In this document: positions 50,825 through 59,503 of the stretch, piece after piece | Numbering within the stretch: the first letter of the stretch is position 1 | How the letters are laid out: every line of letters begins with the position of its first letter | NCBI RefSeq assembly: GCF_001421565.1 | Contig: NZ_LMKQ01000001.1 | Span: forward strand, 555,277 to 619,276 | Origin: Agromyces sp. Leaf222 | GTDB lineage: Bacteria > Actinomycetota > Actinomycetes > Actinomycetales > Microbacteriaceae | Reading direction: 5' to 3' | Length of the DNA stretch: 64,000 nucleotides | Notes under the pieces: generated by a model | What the model was told of the DNA's origin: nothing | Databases searched by the model: none | The model's input: only the letters and a program-made list of their open reading frames with translations | Translations under genes and position numbers: made by a program

Positions 50825-51835
50825 GTGGCACGCCCGAAACCCCAGCGCATGAACCAGGCCGACCCCAAGCGGCGCCAGACCACCGTCGGTCGGTCCGGCA
50901 ATCCGGCGCGGGCCGCCGCGGCTGCGAAGGCCGGCCCCGAACGCGCGGCGCGCACGCGCCTGACCCCCGGCGACTGGATCGCAGGTGCGCGCCTGCGCAC
51001 GCTCCCGCTCGCCATCGCGCCCGTCGCGCTCGGCACGGGTGCGGGCTCCATCGCCGTCGTCGACGGCCAGTGGCATCCGACGCGCTTCGCGCTCGCGCTG
51101 GTCGTCGCGCTCGCGCTGCAGATCGGCGTGAACTACGCCAACGACTACTCCGACGGCATCCGCGGCACCGACGACCATCGGGTCGGCCCCGCTCGCCTCA
51201 CCGCGTCGGGTCTCGTGAACCCGAAGGTCGTGCTCGCCGTGGCCCTCGCCTTCTTCGGCATCGCCGCGCTCGCGGGCCTGGCCCTCACGGTCATCACGCA
51301 GCAGTGGTGGCTGATCGCGGTCGGCGCGGTCGCGATCGTCGCGGCCTGGTTCTACACCGGCGGCAAGCGCCCCTACGGCTACGCGGGTCTCGGCGAGCTC
51401 TTCGTGTTCGTGTTCTTCGGCCTCGTCGCGACCGCCGGCTCTGCGTTCGTGCAGGCGCTGAGCGTCAACCTCGAGGCCTGGCTCGGCGGCATCGGCGTCG
51501 GCCTGCTCGCCTGTGCCGTGCTCATGGCCAACAACCTGCGCGACGTCGATCAGGACCGCCTGGCGGGCAAGCGCACGCTCGCGGTGCTCGTCGGGCCGAT
51601 CGCCGGCCGCATCCTGTTCGTCGTGTTCATGCTCGCGCCGTTCGGCATCGTCGGCGCGCTCGCGCTGTTCTACCCGACCGCGGTGCTCGTGTTCTTCGCG
51701 CTGCTGCTGGCCCTGCCGGCGTGCCTCATCGTGGTCACCGCGAAGACGCCGCGCGAGCTGATCCTCGCACTGCAGCTCGCGAGCTTCACCGCGCTCCTCT
51801 ACGGCATCGGCTTGGGGCTCGCGATCGCGCTCTGA
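50825..51835 (+). CDS. menA: 1,4-Dihydroxy-2-naphthoate polyprenyltransferase
   Basis: 336 residues; a UbiA-superfamily membrane enzyme that attaches the polyprenyl chain to DHNA. Asp motifs bind the diphosphate: NYANDYSDGIRGTDDHR near residues 105-121 and DVDQDRLAGKRTLA near 240. About nine helices; a basic N-terminal tail of 45 residues precedes them. Converges with the DUF4229 gene. Confidence 0.95.
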   Translation: MARPKPQRMNQADPKRRQTTVGRSGNPARAAAAAKAGPERAARTRLTPGDWIAGARLRTLPLAIAPVALGTGAGSIAVVDGQWHPTRFALALVVALALQIGVNYANDYSDGIRGTDDHRVGPARLTASGLVNPKVVLAVALAFFGIAALAGLALTVITQQWWLIAVGAVAIVAAWFYTGGKRPYGYAGLGELFVFVFFGLVATAGSAFVQALSVNLEAWLGGIGVGLLACAVLMANNLRDVDQDRLAGKRTLAVLVGPIAGRILFVVFMLAPFGIVGALALFYPTAVLVFFALLLALPACLIVVTAKTPRELILALQLASFTALLYGIGLGLAIAL

Positions 51836-51849
51836 GGCCACGGCGAGGG

Positions 51850-51929
51850 GCGTGCGGATGCCGCAGGCGGCCCGGGTCGGTCATGCGAGCGCCCGCGGCT
51901 GCGAGCGTGCGGATGCCGCAAGCGGCCCG
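51850..51929. repeat. 25-bp direct repeat between menA and the DUF4229 gene
   Basis: GCGTGCGGATGCCGCAGGCG (continuing to 51874) recurs at 51905-51929 with one mismatch, 55 bases apart. Each copy holds a short GCCGC..GCGGC inverted repeat. The interval lies between two convergent genes. No clear T-tract terminator was seen. Confidence 0.7.
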
Positions 51930-51932
51930 CGG

Positions 51933-52256
51933 TCAGTCGCGGGTGGTCTCGGCGGAGGGGCCGTCGTGCGCTGCGCGGGCGGACGGCTGCGCCGGTGCGG
52001 CGTCGACCGCGGCATCCTCTTCGGCGTCGTCCTCGTGCACCAGCGGGGTCTCGCGGTGACGCGCTTCGTACAGGTCGTTCGACATCGACTCGCGAGGGCG
52101 GCGCAGGAAGATGAGCGACGCGCTCAGCCCGAACAGTGCGGCCACGAGGGCGGCGATCCAGCCGGGCACACCGGCGACGAGCAACACGATGAGGGGCACC
52201 GCGAACAGCGCGATGCGCAGGGCGGTGTACCAGATCCAGACGGGCACGGACTTCAC
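51933..52256 (-). CDS. DUF4229-type two-helix membrane protein
   Basis: About 107 residues. Two helices (IWYTALRIALFAVPLIVLLV and IAALVAALFGLSASLIFL) are followed by RRPRESMSNDLYEARHR and an acidic, Ala-rich tail. The pattern fits DUF4229, a small actinobacterial membrane family often near menaquinone genes. The GTG at 52256 is preferred because a TACACT box (52268-52263) lies six bases before it; an ATG one codon upstream (52259) is the alternative. Confidence 0.8.
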   Translation of the reverse strand: MKSVPVWIWYTALRIALFAVPLIVLLVAGVPGWIAALVAALFGLSASLIFLRRPRESMSNDLYEARHRETPLVHEDDAEEDAAVDAAPAQPSARAAHDGPSAETTRD

Positions 52257-52316
52257 CATGCAAGTGTAGGTCTGGCTGCCTGTGCGCACTCCCAGCCGGA
52301 TCGCCCCGCACACGCC

Positions 52317-52322
52317 TAGACT
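52317..52322 (+). promoter_or_regulatory. -10 box TAGACT for a leaderless start at 52329
   Basis: TAGACT lies six bases before the ATG and is back to back with the TACACT box of the divergent DUF4229 gene. Confidence 0.65.
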
Positions 52323-52328
52323 GGCGAG

Positions 52329-52784
52329 ATGTTACGGGTCTGGTTCGTCGTCGGCATCGCCGCCGTGATCTTCTGGATCTACGCGATCTTCGACTGCGCG
52401 TTCTTCGATCGTTCCCGCATCCGAGGTGTGAGCCGGGGCTGGTGGGTCGCGATCGTCGTGCTCATCCCGGTGATCGGCGCGATCCTCTGGTTCATCATCG
52501 GCCGCGGCCGAGCCTACCGCCAGGGCGGCAAGGGGCCGATCGCGCCCGATGACGACCCCGACTTCCTCCGCGGGCTGCGGGCCGACGCCGAGCAGGACGA
52601 GCGCATCCGCCGTCTCGAGCAGGAACTCGCCGACCTCGACGGCGACGACGGCAAGAAGGGCGGCTCGAAGAAGGGCGGCCCGAAGGGCGAGCCCCACGAA
52701 CCGCACGAACCCCACGAGCCGAAGCACCACGACGGTCCCGACGCCCCCGGCGAGGCTGGAGCCTCCGGCCGACCGAATGGCTGA
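52329..52784 (+). CDS. Membrane protein with phospholipase-D N-terminal-like (PLDc_N) domain
   Basis: 151 residues. Two helices near residues 1-22 and 38-62 enclose [23 protein letters not shown] and end [14 protein letters not shown], the PLDc_N pattern. No phospholipase active site is present. The C-terminal half is soluble, with a charged helix ([17 protein letters not shown]) and a Lys/Gly- and His/Glu/Pro-rich tail with [11 protein letters not shown] repeats. Its end overlaps menD by 8 bases. Confidence 0.85.
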   Translation: MLRVWFVVGIAAVIFWIYAIFDCAFFDRSRIRGVSRGWWVAIVVLIPVIGAILWFIIGRGRAYRQGGKGPIAPDDDPDFLRGLRADAEQDERIRRLEQELADLDGDDGKKGGSKKGGPKGEPHEPHEPHEPKHHDGPDAPGEAGASGRPNG

Positions 52785-54585
52785 GCCGTCGGGCGCAGGT
52801 CCGACCCCGCACGACCGCAGCCCGGCGACCGCCGCCGCCCTCGCCCTGCTCACCGGTTTCGTGCGTGCGGGCGTCCGCGACGTCGTCGTGGCCCCGGGCT
52901 CGCGGTCGCAGGCGTTCGCGCTCGTCGCGGCCGAGCTCGAGCGGGTCGGCGCGATCCGGCTGCACGTTCGCATCGACGAGCGCAGCGCCGGGTTCCTCGC
53001 GCTCGGCCTCGCGGTCGAGTCGGGGCGTCCGTCGGTCGTCGTCGTCACGTCGGGCACCGCGGTCGCGAACCTGCATCCGGCCGTGCTCGAGGCGCACCAC
53101 TCCGGGGTGCCGCTCATCGTCTGCTCGGCCGACCGCCCCGTCGAACTCCGCGGCATCCGCTCGAACCAGACCACCGTGCAGCCCGGCATCTTCGCCGGTG
53201 CCGTGCGCCTCGAGCGCGACGTGCCTGCGCCGGTCGGCGACCCGGCCGAGCTCGCCGCCGCGACGCGACTCGCGCGCGTCGCGGTGGCCGTCTCGCTCGG
53301 GCGCGACGACCGCGGGGTGCCGGCGCCGCATCCGGGTCCGGGCCCCGTGCACCTGAACCTGCAGCTGACCGAGCCGCTCTCGACGCCCGTGCACGTCGAC
53401 GAGGCGCCGACGGCCGACCCCGGCGACCCGGTCACGGCAGCGGCGACCGGCGCGACGGCCGCCGCGGCATCCGCCGGCTCCGTCGCCCCCTCTGCCGAGA
53501 CACCACCGAAGGGGGCGCTCATCGCGGCCGGCCCTCGCACGGTGGTCGTCGCCGGAGCCGGCGCGGGCCCCGTCGCCGAGCAGTTCGCGCGCGACGGCGG
53601 GTGGCCGCTGCTCGCCGAGGTCACGAGCGGCGCCCGATTCGGACCGAACCTCGTCGTCGCGTCCCGCGAGCTCCTGAACGAACCGGGATTCGGCGACCGC
53701 ATCGAGCGCGTCGTGGTCTTCGGGCATCCGACGCTGTCGCGCGAGGTCCCGGCGCTCGTGCAGCGACGCGACGTGGAGTCGATCGTCGTCGCCCCCTCCG
53801 GCATCGAGTGGTACAACCCGGGCCGGCGCGTCCGGCGGTTCGAGCGCGCGGTGCGCGCCGAACCGCAGCCCGCCCCGTTGCCGCCGGCCGCCCGCGAATG
53901 GCTCGGACGCTGGGTGCACGCGAGCCGGTCGATCGTCGACGCCGGGCTCCCGCAGACCCTCGGGCTCATGAGCGGCGTCGACGAGACGGGCCACGTCTCC
54001 GACTACGCGGCGCAGCGCGAGTACATGAAGGCCCAGCTCGCGGCTGTGCGCGAACCCGTGTCGCGGCGCATGCTCGTCGACGCCGTCTGGGCGGCGACCT
54101 GGCCGCACGACCGGCTCGTGTTCGGCGCATCCCGGCTGATCCGCGACGCTGATCGCGCGGTCACCGGCCGCCGCATCACCGTGCACGCGAACCGCGGACT
54201 CGCGGGCATCGACGGCACCGTCGCGACCGCCCTCGGCATCGCCATCGCGAGCGGCGGCGTCACGCGCGCCGTGATCGGCGACCTCACCCTGCTGCACGAC
54301 GTCGGCTCGCTGCTGCTCGGCGCAGGCGAGGCGCGCCCCCGACTGCAGGTCATCGTCGGCAACGACGGTGGCGGCACCATCTTCGACGCGCTCGAGGTCG
54401 CGGGCTCCGCCGAGTCCGAGGCGTTCGACCGCGTGCAGTACACGCCGCAGGCGGTCGACCTCGCGGCGCTCGCCACTGCCTACGGCTGGGGTTACGCGAG
54501 GGCCACCACCCGCGGCGAGCTGAGCGACGCGCTCGGGGCGCCCGTCGACGGCCCGACCCTGCTCGAGGTGCCGCTGCCGCGCTGA
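52777..54585 (+). CDS. menD: SEPHCHC synthase (thiamine-diphosphate enzyme)
   Basis: 602 residues; condenses isochorismate with 2-oxoglutarate. Motifs: [30 protein letters not shown] with the TPP Glu, [33 protein letters not shown], and the TPP/Mg segment [15 protein letters not shown] to [10 protein letters not shown]. The ATG at 52777 lies inside the preceding gene, so translation is coupled. The frame is open upstream, but that part repeats the neighbouring gene's territory. Confidence 0.95.
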   Translation: MAEPSGAGPTPHDRSPATAAALALLTGFVRAGVRDVVVAPGSRSQAFALVAAELERVGAIRLHVRIDERSAGFLALGLAVESGRPSVVVVTSGTAVANLHPAVLEAHHSGVPLIVCSADRPVELRGIRSNQTTVQPGIFAGAVRLERDVPAPVGDPAELAAATRLARVAVAVSLGRDDRGVPAPHPGPGPVHLNLQLTEPLSTPVHVDEAPTADPGDPVTAAATGATAAAASAGSVAPSAETPPKGALIAAGPRTVVVAGAGAGPVAEQFARDGGWPLLAEVTSGARFGPNLVVASRELLNEPGFGDRIERVVVFGHPTLSREVPALVQRRDVESIVVAPSGIEWYNPGRRVRRFERAVRAEPQPAPLPPAAREWLGRWVHASRSIVDAGLPQTLGLMSGVDETGHVSDYAAQREYMKAQLAAVREPVSRRMLVDAVWAATWPHDRLVFGASRLIRDADRAVTGRRITVHANRGLAGIDGTVATALGIAIASGGVTRAVIGDLTLLHDVGSLLLGAGEARPRLQVIVGNDGGGTIFDALEVAGSAESEAFDRVQYTPQAVDLAALATAYGWGYARATTRGELSDALGAPVDGPTLLEVPLPR

Positions 54586-54737
54586 GTCGCGTCGCCCATC
54601 TCGGCCGCCGGACGAGCGGATGTCGCGGGCCGGCGACGATCCCACGTGCGCGCCGACGCAGCCGGGCCTTGCCGCGGCATCCGCTCGCTCGACAGTATGG
54701 AGGCCTGCGCGGCGCCGCGTCGCGCGAGGGGAGCCGC

Positions 54738-55595
54738 ATGAATCACGCGCCGCACTGGACCGCCGACCCGCTCGAACTGCTGCGCGTCGACCCGGGGTTC
54801 CGCCTGGCCGACGTCGACCCGGGCTCCTCGCCCGGGTTCGAGGGAGACAAGGCCGCGGGCGCCCGGGCCCTCTCCGCGGGGCTCGCCCGACTCGACGACC
54901 TGCAGGAGCAGCTCTTCGCGAGCAGCCGCATGGGCGGCGACGAGCGCCGCATCCTGCTCGTGCTGCAGGCCATGGACACGGCGGGCAAGGGCGGCATCGT
55001 CAAGCACGTGATGGGCTCGGTCGATCCGCAGGGCGTGCAGCTGGCGAGCTTCAAGAAGCCGACCGAGGAGGAGCTCGCGCACGACTTCCTCTGGCGCATC
55101 CACAAGCAGGTGCCGGGTCCCGGCCTCATCGGCGTGTTCGACCGGTCGCACTACGAGGACGTGCTCATCGCGAGAGTGCGCGGGTTCGCCTCGCCCGAGG
55201 AGATCGAACGCCGGTACGGCGCCATCAACGACTTCGAGCGCGAGCTCACCGGCACCGGCACGACCGTCATCAAGGTCATGCTGCACATCTCGCCCGACGA
55301 GCAGCGCGAGCGCCTGCACGACCGCCTCGAGCGGCCCGACAAGCACTGGAAGTTCAATCCCGGCGACATCGACGAACGACTGCTCTGGGGCGACTACCAG
55401 CAGGCCTACCAGGCGGCATTCGACCACACCGCGACGGCGGATGCCCCGTGGTACGTGATCCCCGCGAATCGCAAGTGGTACGCGCGGCTGGTCGTGCAGC
55501 ACCTGCTCACCGACGCGCTCGAGCGCATGGACCTCGACTGGCCGAAGGCCGACTACGACGTCGAGGAGCAGAAGGCGAGGCTCGCGGCGAGCTGA
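54738..55595 (+). CDS. PPK2-family polyphosphate kinase
   Basis: 285 residues; transfers phosphate between polyphosphate and nucleotides. Walker A-like AMDTAGKGGIVKHV near residues 75-90, lid segment FDRSHYEDVLIARV, and WKFNPGDIDERLLWGDY. One PPK2 domain, about the usual class length. The ATG follows a GAGGGGAG ribosome site. It is inserted among the menaquinone genes and converges with menF; no functional link to them is apparent. Confidence 0.93.
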   Translation: MNHAPHWTADPLELLRVDPGFRLADVDPGSSPGFEGDKAAGARALSAGLARLDDLQEQLFASSRMGGDERRILLVLQAMDTAGKGGIVKHVMGSVDPQGVQLASFKKPTEEELAHDFLWRIHKQVPGPGLIGVFDRSHYEDVLIARVRGFASPEEIERRYGAINDFERELTGTGTTVIKVMLHISPDEQRERLHDRLERPDKHWKFNPGDIDERLLWGDYQQAYQAAFDHTATADAPWYVIPANRKWYARLVVQHLLTDALERMDLDWPKADYDVEEQKARLAAS

Positions 55596-55612
55596 CGACC
55601 GCGTCCCGGCGC

Positions 55613-56956
55613 CTACCCGCCGAACGCCTCGACGATCGGGCGGAACTTCATGTCGGTCTCGGCGAGCTCGTCGGCCGGCACGGAGTCGTGCACGATGCCG
55701 CAGCCGGCGTAGGCGCGCACGGTGCCGTCGACGTCGATCTGCGCGCACCGCAGCGCGATCGCCCACTCGCCGTCGCCGTCGCCGTCGACCCAGCCGACCG
55801 GGCCCGCGTAGCGTCCGCGGTCGAAGCCCTCGAGCTCGGCGAGCACCGAGAGGGCGACCCGGCGCGGGGTGCCGGCCACCGCGGCCGTCGGATGCACGGC
55901 GCGCACGAGGTCGAGCGCGCTCGATCCGTCGCCCAGGGTGCCCTTGAGGTCGGTCGCGAGATGCCAGAGGTTCGGCAGCTGCAGGGTGAACGGCTCGGGG
56001 CTCGCGTCGAGGCGGGCCGTGTGCGGCTCGAGGCGCTTGACCGCGCTCGCCACAGCCAGCGCGTGCTCGGCCCGGTCCTTGGCCGACTCGGTCAGGGCGA
56101 CGGCGCGCTCGCGGTCGGACGCCTCGCCGGCACCCCGCGACGTCGTGCCGGCCAGCACACGGGCCGAGACCGTGCCGTGGTCGACGCGCACGAGCGTCTC
56201 GGGGCTCGCGCCGATGAGGCCGTCGACGGCGAACACCCACGTGTCGGGGTAGTCCTCGGCGAGCCGGTGGATCGTGGCCCGCAGGCCGTCCTCTTCATGC
56301 AGCTCGCCAACGAGCTCGCGCGCGAGCACGACCTTCGCGAGCTCGCCGCCGTCGATGCGGCGCACGGCCTCGGCGACGGCGGCCTCGTAGCGCTCGGGCG
56401 GCACCGCGCCCGGCTCGAACGTGACGCGCGGCACGCGACGGCGAGGCGCAGGCTCGGGGATCTCGAGCGACCCGGATGCCGCGGCATCCGCGTCGTCCTC
56501 CGTGCCGGCACCGGCGAGGTCGGCGTCGTCGTCTGCGTCGGCATCCGTCTCGGCGGGCCGCTCGGCCAGTGCGATGCGGGTGACCCAGGCGCGGCCGTCG
56601 CGGCGGCCGAGCACGAGCTCGGGCACGATGAGCACGCTCGTCGACGCCGACTCGTCGGCGAACGCGAAGGCCCCGAAGGCGACGAGCCCGGTGCCGGGCA
56701 GTCCGACGCGGTCGTCGATGTCGGCGTCGGCCGAGAGTTCGGTCCAGACGGCCGCGGCGTCGGCGACGCGGTCGACGCCGGACGTCTCGATGCGCAACGT
56801 CTCGCCGAGGCCGACGATGCCCTCGCCCCGGCGCATCCAGAGCAGCGGATGCCGCGGGTCGGCGCGGGGGATGAGGGGGGCGAGTTCGTCGACCGGCTCG
56901 GTTCGCACCACGAGGCGCGACCGGGAGCGCTCGAGGGCGGCATCCGTGTTCGTCAC
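55613..56956 (-). CDS. menF: Isochorismate synthase
   Basis: 447 residues; converts chorismate to isochorismate, the first menaquinone-specific step. Chorismate-binding motifs: GGELAKVVLARELVGEL, GLIGASPETLVRVDHG, LAGTTSRGAG, HPTAAVAGTPR, YAGPVGWVDGDGDGEWAIALR and AGCGIVHDSVPADELAETD. Residues 135-165 are an Asp/Ala-rich insertion. A TAGGCT box (56968-56963) lies six bases before the GTG. It is on the strand opposite to the other men genes here. Confidence 0.94.
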   Translation of the reverse strand: MTNTDAALERSRSRLVVRTEPVDELAPLIPRADPRHPLLWMRRGEGIVGLGETLRIETSGVDRVADAAAVWTELSADADIDDRVGLPGTGLVAFGAFAFADESASTSVLIVPELVLGRRDGRAWVTRIALAERPAETDADADDDADLAGAGTEDDADAAASGSLEIPEPAPRRRVPRVTFEPGAVPPERYEAAVAEAVRRIDGGELAKVVLARELVGELHEEDGLRATIHRLAEDYPDTWVFAVDGLIGASPETLVRVDHGTVSARVLAGTTSRGAGEASDRERAVALTESAKDRAEHALAVASAVKRLEPHTARLDASPEPFTLQLPNLWHLATDLKGTLGDGSSALDLVRAVHPTAAVAGTPRRVALSVLAELEGFDRGRYAGPVGWVDGDGDGEWAIALRCAQIDVDGTVRAYAGCGIVHDSVPADELAETDMKFRPIVEAFGG

Positions 56957-57048
56957 CGGATCAGCCTACGACCGCGGGTCTGGGAAGGAGGCGACCGCGA
57001 ATCCCTGCGCGCCGTCGCCTGGCCTCGCCGGAACCGGAGGCGAGGGGC

Positions 57049-57333
57049 TCAGGCCTCGACGACCTCGACGCCCCGCCAGAAGGCGACGTGGCCGGCGATC
57101 TCCGATGCGGCCTCGTGCGGCGTCGGGTAGAACCAGGCGGCGTTCGGGTTGCGCGATCCGTCGACGTCGACGTGGAAGTAGCTCGCGGTGCCCTTCCAGG
57201 GGCAGACGCTGCGGTTCTCGCTCGAGGCGAAGTGCGCGTCGACGATCGACTCGCGGGGGAAGTAGTGGTTGCCCTCGACGACGACCGTGTCGTCGGACTC
57301 GGCGATGACCGTGCCGTTCCAGATGGCCTGCAT
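57049..57333 (-). CDS. DUF427-domain protein
   Basis: 94 residues. The compact beta fold contains WNGTVIAESDDTVVVEGNHYFP, CPWKGTASYFHV and AAWFYPTPHEAASEIAGHVAFW, typical of DUF427. The conserved Cys/Trp segment suggests a small-molecule pocket. The function of the family is not established. An ATG start is chosen by the domain boundary; the frame is open upstream. Confidence 0.88.
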   Translation of the reverse strand: MQAIWNGTVIAESDDTVVVEGNHYFPRESIVDAHFASSENRSVCPWKGTASYFHVDVDGSRNPNAAWFYPTPHEAASEIAGHVAFWRGVEVVEA

Positions 57334-57454
57334 GCGTGCTCCTCGTGCTCGGTGGGCGGTGCGGGCCGGATTCACCGGCCCACGAGGCCCAACGCGCGCG
57401 GGCCCGTGGGCATTCCGCCGCATGCTTCCCAGCGCATGCGCTGCATCGGCGGCC

Positions 57455-57460
57455 TAGGAT
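57455..57460 (+). promoter_or_regulatory. -10 box TAGGAT for leaderless menG
   Basis: TAGGAT lies six bases before the menG ATG. Confidence 0.6.
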
Positions 57461-57466
57461 CGAAGG

Positions 57467-58174
57467 ATGACGCGCGCAGATCTCGGCAAGGATCCCGGCC
57501 AGGTTTCGGCGATGTTCGACCGGGTCGCCGCCCGGTACGACCGCACCAACACCGTGCTCTCCATGGGCAATGCGCCGCTCTGGCGCGTCGCGACCACGCG
57601 CGCCGTCGCGCCGAAGCCCGGCGAGCGCATCCTCGACGTCGCGGCGGGCACCGGCACGTCGAGCGCGAGCCTGGCCGCATCCGGGGCCTCCGTCGTCGCC
57701 GCCGACTTCTCGCCCGGCATGATCGAGGTCGGCCGTGCGCGGCAGGAGCACGTGGCCAACCTGGTGTTCGTCGAGGCCGACGCCACGAACCTGCCCTTCG
57801 GCGACGACGAGTTCGACGCCGTGACGATCTCGTTCGGCCTGCGCAACGTGAACGGGCCCGAGAAGGCGCTCGCCGAGTTCCTGCGCGTGACCAAGCCTGG
57901 CGGTCGCCTCGTGATCTGCGAGTTCTCGCATCCGCCCGCGCCGATCATCCGCACCGGCTACCACGCCTACCAGCGGTACCTGATGCCGACGCTCGTGCGC
58001 CTGTCGAGCTCGAACGACGACGCCTACGACTATCTCAACGAGTCGATCGACGCGTGGCCCGAGCAGCCGGAGCTCGCGGCGCTGATCCGCAGCGTCGGCT
58101 ACACCGATGTCGCGTGGCGCAACCTCACGGGCGGCATCGTCGCCCTGCACCGGGCGCGCAAGCCGCTGGCCTGA
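57467..58174 (+). CDS. menG: Demethylmenaquinone methyltransferase
   Basis: 235 residues; uses S-adenosylmethionine for the last step of menaquinone synthesis. UbiE/MenG signatures: MFDRVAARYDRTNTVLSMG, ILDVAAGTGTSSASLA (SAM loop near residue 55), VEADATNLPFGDDEFDAVTISFGLRNV and RVTKPGGRLVICEFSHP. Its last codons and stop are duplicated just downstream (58184-58208). The polyprenyl synthase follows after 140 bases. Confidence 0.95.
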   Translation: MTRADLGKDPGQVSAMFDRVAARYDRTNTVLSMGNAPLWRVATTRAVAPKPGERILDVAAGTGTSSASLAASGASVVAADFSPGMIEVGRARQEHVANLVFVEADATNLPFGDDEFDAVTISFGLRNVNGPEKALAEFLRVTKPGGRLVICEFSHPPAPIIRTGYHAYQRYLMPTLVRLSSSNDDAYDYLNESIDAWPEQPELAALIRSVGYTDVAWRNLTGGIVALHRARKPLA

Positions 58175-58208
58175 GTCTTCGCACGGGCGCGCATGCCGCT
58201 GGCCTGAG
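58151..58208 (+). repeat. Duplicated 3' end of menG
   Basis: The 25-mer at 58151-58175, which contains the menG stop, recurs at 58184-58208 with one mismatch, 33 bases (11 codons) away. This looks like an old tandem duplication of the gene's tail. Confidence 0.75.
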
Positions 58209-58302
58209 CCGGAAGGGCGCCCATCGAGGGCAATCGCCGGCGTGTCCAACCCGGGGGCTCGCCGTGGATGCGGCGTCGACCGGGCGCACAGGTCCACCCC
58301 GA

Positions 58303-58308
58303 TAGACT
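58303..58308 (+). promoter_or_regulatory. -10 box TAGACT for a leaderless polyprenyl synthase
   Basis: TAGACT lies seven bases before the GTG at 58316 and rules out the upstream in-frame start at 58268. Confidence 0.65.
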
Positions 58309-58315
58309 CGGAGAC

Positions 58316-59440
58316 GTGAATCCGAGCCATCCGGTCGTGCGTCGCGGCTCAGCGCTCGCTGCCAACCTCGGTCTGAGCGAGCGCCTGTTCGCGTCGACCG
58401 CCGACAAGGCGATGGCGAAGGCCATCGACGACGGCATCGATCGGGTCGAAGCGGGTCTCGTCCGTGAAGTCAGCTTCGCCGATTCGATCGCGGATGCCTC
58501 GACCCGCTACCTGCTCGACGCGGGCGGCAAGCGCGTGCGCCCCATGCTGACGCTGCTCACCGCGCAGCTCGGCGCGGGCATCACCGACGACGTCGTGACG
58601 GCCGCCGAGGCGATTGAGATCACGCACCTCGGCTCGCTCTACCACGACGACGTCATGGACGACTCCGAGCGGCGGCGCGGCGTGCCGAGCGCGCAGACCG
58701 TCTGGGGCAACTCGGTCGCGATCCTCACCGGAGACCTGCTCTTCGCCCGTGCGAGCCAGCTGATGGCCGAGCTCGGCGAGCGCGCCATCCGCATGCAGGC
58801 CGGCACCTTCGAGCGCCTCGTGCTCGGGCAGCTGCACGAGACCGTCGGGCCGGGCGAGGGCGACGACCCCATCGAGCACTACATCCAGGTGCTCGCCGAC
58901 AAGACCGGCTCGCTCATCGCCGCGGCCGCGCAGTCCGGGCTCGTGTTCTCGGGCGCCGACCCCGCCTACGAGGCCCCGGTCGTCGAGTTCGGCGAGAAGA
59001 TCGGCATCGCGTTCCAGCTCATCGACGACGTGATCGACCTCTCGCCGCAGCCCGAGACCACGGGCAAGGTGCCGGGCACCGACCTCCGCGCCGGCGTCGT
59101 CACGTTGCCGGTGCTGCGCCTCGCAGAGCTCGCGAAGACCGATGCCGCGTCGGCCGACCTGCTCCGGCGCATCGAACGCGACGTGATGGTGCTGGTCGAC
59201 CCGGCAGACGCCGGCGACCCCCACGACACGAACACGCTCGCCTCGCGCATCGTGCCCTCGCGCGAGACCGTCGACGCGATCGTCGCCGAGCTGCGCGACC
59301 ACGCGGCCACCAAGGCCACCCTCGACGAGGCGCACCGCTGGGCCCGCGAGGCCGTCGAGGCGCTCGCGCCCCTGCCAGAGGGCACCGTGAAGAAGGCGCT
59401 GATCCGCTTCGCCGAGACGGTCGTCGACCGGGCGAGCTGA
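58316..59440 (+). CDS. Long-chain polyprenyl diphosphate synthase (menaquinone side chain)
   Basis: 374 residues; a trans-isoprenyl synthase. First Asp-rich motif LYHDDVMDDSERRRG near residues 102-116, second QLIDDVIDLS near 239, substrate motif GGKRVRPML and linker GTDLRAGVVTLPVL. The bulky/small pattern before the first motif favours long chains, but the exact length cannot be read. Next to menG, it probably makes the menaquinone tail (GerC3/HepT-like). Confidence 0.93.
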   Translation: MNPSHPVVRRGSALAANLGLSERLFASTADKAMAKAIDDGIDRVEAGLVREVSFADSIADASTRYLLDAGGKRVRPMLTLLTAQLGAGITDDVVTAAEAIEITHLGSLYHDDVMDDSERRRGVPSAQTVWGNSVAILTGDLLFARASQLMAELGERAIRMQAGTFERLVLGQLHETVGPGEGDDPIEHYIQVLADKTGSLIAAAAQSGLVFSGADPAYEAPVVEFGEKIGIAFQLIDDVIDLSPQPETTGKVPGTDLRAGVVTLPVLRLAELAKTDAASADLLRRIERDVMVLVDPADAGDPHDTNTLASRIVPSRETVDAIVAELRDHAATKATLDEAHRWAREAVEALAPLPEGTVKKALIRFAETVVDRAS

Positions 59441-59503
59441 CGCAGGGCGACGGGCGCTCGACGGGCGCACCGGCATCCGAATTCCGATGGAGGATCGAGC
59501 ACC

